Source: Trametes villosa
Lineage: Eukaryota > Basidiomycota > Agaricomycetes > Polyporales > Polyporaceae
DNA: 64,000 nt
NCBI GenBank assembly: GCA_002964805.2
Contig: PUDQ02000123.1
Location: forward strand, 59,986-123,985
Direction: 5' to 3'
Positions within the stretch are counted from its first letter, which is position 1. Each line of letters starts with the position of its first letter. The position numbers and the translations under genes were made by a program. The notes under the pieces were generated by a model, which saw only the letters and a list, made by a program, of their open reading frames with translations, was not told where the DNA came from and searched no databases. Below, in pieces: positions 57,521-64,000 of the stretch.

Positions 57521-58090
57521 GCGGACACGGGGCGCATCCGAGGATTCCAGGACCCCTGACACGGGACACGATCTGGTACCGAATTAGAACCGTCATTACG
57601 GTGTCACCGAGGATGTCAAGACAGCCGAATTTCGGACTTGCAAAGCAGTTCCTCAGTGCTAACTATGCAGACTGTAGTTGACCTCAGGAACAGTGGCGGA
57701 ATGTAATATAGCATTAGCATGTCTCAATAGCAGTACGGTAAAGAGAACTGTAATGCAATATAAACATCCCTTCTGATGTCTTGCTCGCGTGAACAGATAG
57801 TGTCGCAAGGCTTGACGTACGGTATGTACTGCTTCAAATAATGCTAAAGCTACTTGGTATTCCCTCAACCCGTCAATACACACGACGTTCAAAATGGCTA
57901 CAACATGTCATGATGCTCACAATGTGATTGTCGTTCAAGACTTCAATCCACGACGTATACAAAGATCCCTGCATAAAGCACTGGCTCTGGAATCTATATG
58001 GTATTTGAGATGTCGGCAACATGTTCGAAGCAATGACCTTTCTTATATCAGGTGGCGCGACATCCTAAATGTCAAAGGGCATGAAATCTC
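57521..58090. other. No gene seen; locally AT-richer
   Basis: The DNA between 57650 and 58080 is clearly less GC-rich than its surroundings. No frame or repeat was recognised. Confidence 0.35.
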
Positions 58091-58094
58091 AATG

Positions 58095-58400
58095 GTCGAG
58101 TGCCCCGAAGGGCCCCAAAGGGCTCCGGAGCGCACCAGAGCGCTCTCCGGCGCCCCCGAGTGCTCTCTCGCGCTCTCGAGGGCCCAACCGCGCTCCCGAA
58201 TGCGCTCTTGCGCACTAAAGTGCGCTCCGGTGCACCTATGTGCCCCGATGCTATCGAGCGCACCCACGCGTCCCCGAGTGCACCGATGTGAGAACCGAAG
58301 CCCCCGCGCGAGAGCCGGCGCACCGACGTGTAACACAACTTCGTTCCAGCGTGACATACAGCACACCCGTGCGAGAGCCAACACCCCTACGCGAGATATG
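58095..58400 (+). repeat. Degenerate GC-rich tandem repeat
   Basis: Short units resembling GAGYGC and GCGCNCCCGAGTGC recur with variable spacing (GAGTGCCCCGAAGGGCCCC, GAGCGCACCAGAGCGC, GAGTGCTCTCTCGCGCTC, AGTGCGCTCCGGTGCACC and so on). Open frames here on both strands are a by-product of composition. The array looks old because unit identity is low. Confidence 0.5.
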
Positions 58401-60420
58401 CTGTCTCCGCGCACAGCGCAACCTGTCCGCGCACAGCTCAACACCCCCGACCCGCTCATTCGAGAAATTTGTGACTTAAAGTTCTCGCGCTCTGGCCCGT
58501 AAGGCCGTCGCTACGGACGTACCGAGCCTCTTCTCGTAGGCTCGAGACCGCGCAAGGAGCATTCAAAGTCACCATCGCCCACTGAGTAACCCGGCGCATG
58601 GCGGGCTCCGAAGCCTCACACTCAACGTTAGTATAGAGCACCCTGGGTACCGTTCTTGGAGCATGCTTAAGCTGGCACGCCTCGAGGCGCCTCCGCGATC
58701 GGGAGCATAGACATCGCGCCGCCGCCCCCGCATGCTCACGCCGCGTCCAGCAGCGGGGGTAGCGGTGCATATCAGTGAACATGAGCACGCACCTCTCTAT
58801 AAGACCTCGAGGGCGCTGACGGATTGAACCGTTGGCATATCACGCCAAGCCGTATTTGTGCTCGAGCGCAGGCCGCAAGTCGTAGAGCACCGTAAGCATT
58901 GTCCAAGATGTATTGATTCGAAAGCGACAGGACGATTTGCTACCGTGTGAGACGACCGTCCTGTAGACCGTTCGTCTACGCGAACGTACCCTTGTCCCAT
59001 CCAAACGCGCGCCACAGTCGGGTCCTAACGCTGCACGAAAATGTCAGCGCGAAAATATAGCACGGTCGCGAATACTGACTAGTTCTGATGGGACTTGGTC
59101 ATCTTGTGATCGTGAGCCTGCAGGTTGTCAGCTAAACGCAACAGCAGATCGAAGGATTGCTCACCATGTGTAAGACTAGCACGCCAACTCCCCACCGTGG
59201 CGGAACGATGTATGTCAATACTACGCCCGCTTGTACAATCTTGAAGCCCAACTCGACCATAGCCTGCATGGTCAGACTGATTAGGAACGAACATCGCGCG
59301 AGAACTCACCTTGTTGAAGCCCTTCCAGTCTATCCCCCGTCTCCCATTACGTACGCCCTTGAAGACGGACAGCATCACCTAGAGACAACTTGGCGGCTGG
59401 GCGTGTTGTAGGGCAACGAGACTTACCGACTGTGATGCCCTGCTAAGCGGCATTGTAGCCTCCATCCCTCGCAGAGTCGCAGGAGCGGTTGGTGAGCGCA
59501 AGAGCGCGAAGAGGAGCACCGATGACACGGGGAAGAACCAGGGGCCCAGAGGAGCGGCGAAGTAGCAGGAAGGGAGGAGCAGGAGGCAAGGGCAAGGCGG
59601 TGGATGAGAGAGCGAGCACTAGAGAAGGTGGTGGTAGGAAGGAGAAGCAAGGCGCTAGGAACCTGTCCTGGGACAAGGACTGTACGCGAGAAACTGCGTG
59701 AGGAATGGGTAAGGGCACGAGAACGAGGCGCCGCGCGTGAGCGCCTGCGTCCTTACGCGCACCCCGCCTCCGCGTTAGTCCTGTTGTCCAGTTTCGAAAC
59801 TCTACAGGCCCATACGTTGCGTATGCTTGAACCTATTGAGACCAAGGTTTTATCAGTCAGTGTACGCCTTGATTGACCCGCTAAATATGATATGTTCAAC
59901 AGCGCTCGTCTCGGACGAGCAATGTCGAAGATTCTGAATGTTTGTCGCGGCTTTACCGTTCTGCTAGGATCCTCGCATGCTCATATTGGGGCTGTAGGCC
60001 GTACAGGAGAGCGTCGCCGCTCGTTTAACTAGCATTATGAGCATTGAAGTAAATGCTTTCTTTGGTCGGTGAGTCGGACGGGGCTCTTCAGGCGCTACCC
60101 AGGGCCGACCGCGCCGCACTTGGCGCGAGGTAGCCCTCGGGCGGTCTGGGAGGTCGTGTTTGTACGGCCATCTACCCAGCCAATCTCAAGCTCGTACCCC
60201 GGCCACAGCTCGCACACAACATGATGGGGCATCCACCATCTCGAAACCAGCGCACCACGCCGCAAACACCGGCGACCTTACATCTCTGGCGCCGTTTCAA
60301 GCTTGCCCGCCGAGTCGAGATGCGCGGAGCGTCCTTCGCCCCGCGCATAACGACACGGCGCCTCACATATTGGCTGGATATACGCGAGGGCGGCTTGACG
60401 CTACCCGGAGCCCCGCCCGT
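58401..60420. other. No confident gene; purine-skewed patch
   Basis: A minus-strand frame at 59378-59079 ends in a helix-like EQSFDLLLRLADNLQAHDHK and may be a gene fragment. At about 59470-59720 the plus strand is strongly purine-rich (G and A), giving a Lys/Arg/Glu/Gly-rich plus frame and a Pro/Leu/Ser-rich minus frame. This is strand asymmetry rather than evidence of a protein. Confidence 0.35.
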
Positions 60421-60436
60421 CGTAGGTCCCAGCCAC

Positions 60437-60795
60437 CGCGGGCGCACCGTCCCGCACATCGCGCAATGCGTCGTTGCGCGCGCACCGCTGCGCACCGCGC
60501 GCACCACCCCACATCTCGCGTGATGCACCACCGCGGGCGCATCGTCCCGCACATCGCGCCATGCGCCGTCGCACGCGCACCGTCCCGCACATCGCGCAAT
60601 GCGTCGTTGCGCGCGCACCACCCCACACCTCGCGTGATGCGCCACCGCGGACGCACCGTCCCGCACATTGCGCAATGCGCCGTCGCGCGCGCACCGTCGC
60701 GCCCCTGGCGCAATGCGTCGTTGCGCGCGCACCGTCGCGCCCCTGGCGCACCACCCCGCACCTCGCGGAATGCGTCGCGTCGCGCGCGCGTCCTC
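60437..60795 (+). repeat. 38-bp minisatellite
   Basis: About nine imperfect units of roughly 38 bp have the pattern CGCGCACCGTCCCGCACATC followed by GCGCAATGCGTCGTTGCG, alternating with a variant containing CACCCCACACCTCGCGTGATG. Two units are longer. The length is not a multiple of three, so the same DNA reads as Arg/Ala/His/Pro repeats in every frame on both strands, producing long open frames with no protein meaning. Confidence 0.85.
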
Positions 60796-61271
60796 GCACA
60801 CCGTATCGAGCACGTGTGGCCGACACACCTTGTCATTGCCGTCTCTCCTCGCCCGTACTGGCCTTCGAGAACATCGAGAGGTGTGGGTGTCTTTAATCGC
60901 CCAGGCACTGCGGCTGTCCCATACCACAGGCCGTCCTGGAGCAACCGCAGTGCCTTGGCTTGGTCACCCTCCCAACAGCACACCTCTCGAGGATGCTCGG
61001 CTTGATGCTACGCCAACTGGTTCAGCAGGAGTATGAATTCGGAGCGGGTGTACGCACCGGCGGGAGACCTGTAACCACGCGTTGTGAGCGCTGTGCAGCG
61101 TGCGGTCAGGAGTCGTCTTCGCGCCATGCACAGGACTGCCAAGACCGAAGCTTGAGGCATCAGGCTCGGACAAGACCGGTTGGGGGAGCACTGGATTATC
61201 GAGATACCTAGTATACAGCGGACAAAACCTAACAAACCTTGAACTCCGTTCGAGTCGTTAACGCAGACCGC
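60796..61271. other. Intergenic, 3' flank of the minus-strand gene
   Basis: No gene seen. The last 50-100 bases before 61272 are probably the 3' UTR of the minus-strand gene. Confidence 0.4.
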
Positions 61272-64000
61272 TTACTCCATGTCTTCGTTGCCTCCAGCGC
61301 CGCCTTCACTGCCCTCACCGCCGCTATCTTCTCCGTCAATGCTCTCGAGATCCGTGAGCTCCATCTCTTCGTCGTTGTCGAACTCGCGGGCAAGGTGCTT
61401 GTCCATGTCGAGGGTGAAATCGTAGTCTTCGTCGATGATGTTCAGACCTTTCTTGAAGTGGGAGCGCTTCTTGGCCAGCCAGGCCGGGTTGTAGCAGTTG
61501 CGCCATAGACCCTCAGGCGCGGCGCTGTCGACCACGCGGCCTCCAGGCCGGGCGATGCGAACGCGCGGGGCCTTTCCGCGGCCGAAGCTTTGCGCCTGCG
61601 CCTGCCCTTCGACCGCGGGTGGACGGCCGGACTTCAGACGGTAGAGCTGATAGAGCGTGTCCAGCTTCCGCAAGAGGATCTTGAGGTCCTCGCTCTGCCA
61701 CTCCGCTTCGATGATGATCCAGATGCCGAGGAGCAGGTCTTCCGTGGACGTGCACTCGTCCCCGCTCATATGCTGAGGGCGGAGCATGGATAGCAGCAGC
61801 GCGTGCTCGTCGAGTTCGAAGATGACTATAACCTGGCTGCGCTGGAATAGAATCTGTGCCGGAATACGTTAGTGAAGACGTCATGGGGATCCTTCGGGGC
61901 GGCGTACAGTGGTTTTCCGGGTATCAACGCGCTTGTTCGCAGCGCGGGTCGCCGCCCGCTGCGGAGTGGGAGGAGTGACGCCTTCCTTCCACGTCGTACG
62001 CACGTGCTGCATGTGGCTGTCGAGTGCACCTTTCACGTCGCGCGCATTGAAGAAGCGCGAGGGGACAGGCGGCGACCTGTACATACCACCGGCCACGCAT
62101 TCCAGGAAGTTCTCGACGAAGACCGTGCTGGCTTCGCGGTTGAACTCGAAGCCGTGCCAAGGGCGCTCAAAGTCGATCCGGAAGTTCTGGGCGTTCAGGA
62201 CGGGCGACGGAGCGAGCTCCTCGTACTTGGCGACCTCGGCGTCCGTGAGGGACGGGTACCGCTTCGCAAGCTCGGAGAGCGAGTCAACGTGGAGCATATG
62301 CAGCAGATGCTGCCGTACAGATTCCTGCGCGAACGTGTTACCCCTCGCAATAAGTATACGAGTGGTTTGGGGACGTACCTGCACGCGAAGGGTGAACGTC
62401 CGAGATGAGTTCTGCTGCTCGCTTTTCGACATGGCGCGGATCATGAGCGCCTCTTCCTGCGCGGTGGTCGGGGTTATCTGGGCTATAGTCCCCGTGTTCG
62501 CGCGAGGTTGTTCTGTCGGGGGAGTGGACGATGACGAGCTTGCTGGGTTTGACATCTCGACGTCCGCGTCGTCCGCGTCGTTTACGTCTCCGCGCGCCAG
62601 TTCGGCGAGAATGGCCCTGCTCGCGATCGATCTCGTCGACCGCGCGCTCCGTCTCGGCTGAGAGATGCCGCGTGCAGCGAGGGCGGGGGTCGCTGTGGCC
62701 GTGTGGCTCGACTGCTTCTTCTGGAGGTTGTCGACTTTGCCTTCTAGGCGGGCGAGGGCTTTGAGGAGTCGTTGCCTGCACATCCATGAGTGAAAGGCGA
62801 TGGAGATACAGAAATAGATGTACTCACTGCGTCAGGTCCTGGGCTTGCTGGCCTTCCTTATAGCTATGTAGCTCATTAAGGAGGTGGAGGGTCAAGGGGG
62901 GAGGCGGGGGGGCCGTAACCGAGGAGGCACGCTGTTTACCCTTGTCGAGGCCCGATGTGTAGCTCTGGTCGCCCGGGAGCTCCTGGTGCGAAGCATTCGC
63001 AAACCCGTTTGCTACTCCTCCCGGCTGAGACGATGCTCCGCGTGTCATGGACCCCCCGGCTTGCGCCGCGAGCGAGGCAAGCACCTGTTGACGAAGACCG
63101 GGGTCTAGCTGCTGCAGCATGAGTTGAATAGGATCCTGGAAAAAGCGTATGTAAGCGACAGCCGAGATGAGATTGGTGAGGTGCCCTACCTCAGCTGGAG
63201 CCCTTGACGGGAGCTGGGCCATGTCGACGTCCATTGAGTGCCTTGGATCGGTGGCGCCGGTCGCGTGAGGCCCGTAGCCATGAACGTATTCGCCGCTAGC
63301 TCCGTAGTGCTGAGGAGGTCGACGATGTGCCTGTGCAGCCTCGGCGTCGATGAACCGCTGTTGTTGCTGGGGGCGGGGCTCATATCCTCCCGGCATGCCG
63401 GCTCCGTACTGCGACGAGAACCCTTGTGGCGGGATGCGGGCCTGATTCGGATGCACGGGCTCGCCACCCATGAACTGATGCTGAGGCTGACGGCGAGGGT
63501 CATAGCCGTTCGGCGCGCCAGGTGCGTGCTGAGGAAAGCGTCCCTGACCATCCCCGTATCCCAGCGGAGGAGCTGGGTGGCTGCCGCGTGGATGCTCGAC
63601 ATCCATTGGTTGGTGTGGGTGCTGGAGGCGAGGCTCGTAGCCGTTCGGCGCCCCAGGCGCGTGCTGAGGAAAGCGCCCTTGACCGTCCCCGTACCGCAGC
63701 GGAGGAGCTGGCTGGTTACCGTGACCATGTTCGACGTCCATGGGTTGCTGAAGCTGGCGCCGGGGACCAAACTCCGCTGCGTAGCCTGCTGGGGGGGCGT
63801 TGGGGTACCGATTCGCATCGGGAGTATGCGAAAGGCGCTGTGGCGAAGACTGGTTCACCAGGGACTGCTGTGCCTGCGCGATGGTGCGCGAGTGGAATAC
63901 CTGCGGCATCGGCTGATGGACGGGCAGGCGCGCGTCTTGCCGCAGTTGCGACGGTTGTTGATTGACCTGCGCAGGAGACGGTGTGCTGGCGAAGCGTTCG
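61272..64000 (-). CDS. Unknown three- or four-exon gene, 5' end outside window
   Basis: Exons on the minus strand are 64000 (or beyond)-62828, 62775-61908 and 61853-61272. The introns are 62827-62776 (52 bp, GTGAGT...GCAG) and 61907-61854 (54 bp, GTACGC...ACAG), and phases agree exactly. From the first Met in the window (63909) it encodes 843 residues, but the frame is open to the edge (ending ...RLPVHQP before that Met), so the true start is probably outside. The N-terminal third is Gln/Pro/Gly-rich with a 45-residue repeat. A leucine-rich coiled-coil-like segment crosses the first intron (LLKALARLEGKVDNLQKK). A conserved-looking middle contains NFRIDFERPWHGFEFNREAS, and later MSGDECTSTEDLLLGIWIII and a CYNPAWL motif. 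The tail is acidic (DEDYDFTLDMDKH, then Glu/Gly/Asp). From memory it resembles a lineage-expanded agaricomycete family of unknown function; I cannot verify this. Confidence 0.75.
63136..63189 (-). other. Possible 54-bp in-frame intron
   Basis: Within the first exon, GTAGGG (63189) to TTTTTCCAG (63136) is 54 bp, a multiple of three without a stop, with a CTTAC branch-like motif and a pyrimidine-rich end. Its length equals the two other introns. Translated, it gives a hydrophobic insert (NLISAVAYIRFF) out of character with its hydrophilic flanks, which favours splicing. Confidence 0.55.
63480..63760 (-). repeat. 135-bp coding tandem duplication
   Basis: Two near-identical units 135 bp apart (for example GCCGTTCGGCG at 63505 and 63640) encode a 45-residue repeat containing YGDGQGRFPQHAPGAPNGY and PMDVEH. 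A third, diverged unit follows on the C-terminal side. The period is a multiple of three, so repeat number can vary without loss of frame. Confidence 0.8.

Noticed and set aside
59470..59720. Basic protein encoded in the purine-rich patch
   Set aside because: Both strands are open because of strand asymmetry, and the low-complexity Lys/Arg/Glu/Gly content has no domain.
60437..60795. CRISPR-like array
   Set aside because: Units are contiguous without unique spacers, and the organism is a fungus.
60160..61005. 281-codon Arg/Ala/His-rich frame and its antisense partners
   Set aside because: They are created by the 38-bp minisatellite and show the same repeat in several frames.

Overview
The window is fungal, most likely an agaricomycete basidiomycete and possibly a polypore. 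The reasons are GC-rich DNA, GT-AG introns of about 46-77 bp with CTGAC-like branch sites, HET-domain allorecognition genes in tandem, and a chromodomain Ty3/gypsy retrotransposon. No bacterial operon logic applies.

Left half (1-34.4 kb): three tandem HET paralogues, called HET-1 (4929), HET-2 (18912) and HET-3 (30861) here. Each has a TATA box and a 5'-UTR intron ending 1 nt before the ATG. Between them lie duplicated gene-poor blocks in different states of decay. A nearly intact chromovirus (12170-18805, 318-bp LTRs, TSD TCTGT, -1 frameshift signal) sits in the 5' leader of HET-2 and separates it from its own promoter. HET-1 and HET-2 share long identical tracts, which suggests gene conversion. 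A C-terminal coiled-coil module is open in HET-3, cut off by a stop in HET-2 and eroded in HET-1.

Middle (34.4-61.2 kb): mostly relics. There are tandem remnants at 39.7-42.3 kb, a membrane-protein-like pseudogene at 36.9-37.7 kb and a multiply frameshifted gene at 44.9-46.0 kb. Two diverged copies of one decayed block (42.9-44.2 and 53.3-54.1 kb) flank two recognisable conserved genes. These are a DUF2015-like small membrane protein (47.7 kb) and a 13-14-exon CAX-type Ca2+/H+ exchanger (49.8-52.3 kb) that carries one in-frame TGA and an 18-bp coding repeat. Further right are a TIR-bounded element with two divergent tRNA-like pol III units (56.6-57.5 kb), GC-rich degenerate repeats (58.1-58.4 kb) and a 38-bp minisatellite (60.44-60.80 kb).

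Right edge (61.3-64 kb): a minus-strand three- or four-exon gene of unknown function, with a Q/P/G-rich repetitive N-terminus and an acidic tail. It runs off the window.

The genes do not form one pathway. The main theme is an allorecognition-type HET array diversifying by duplication, conversion, C-terminal loss and transposon insertion, beside an eroding region that still holds two housekeeping-type membrane proteins. Splice models were built by hand from reading frame, splice consensus and comparison among paralogues.
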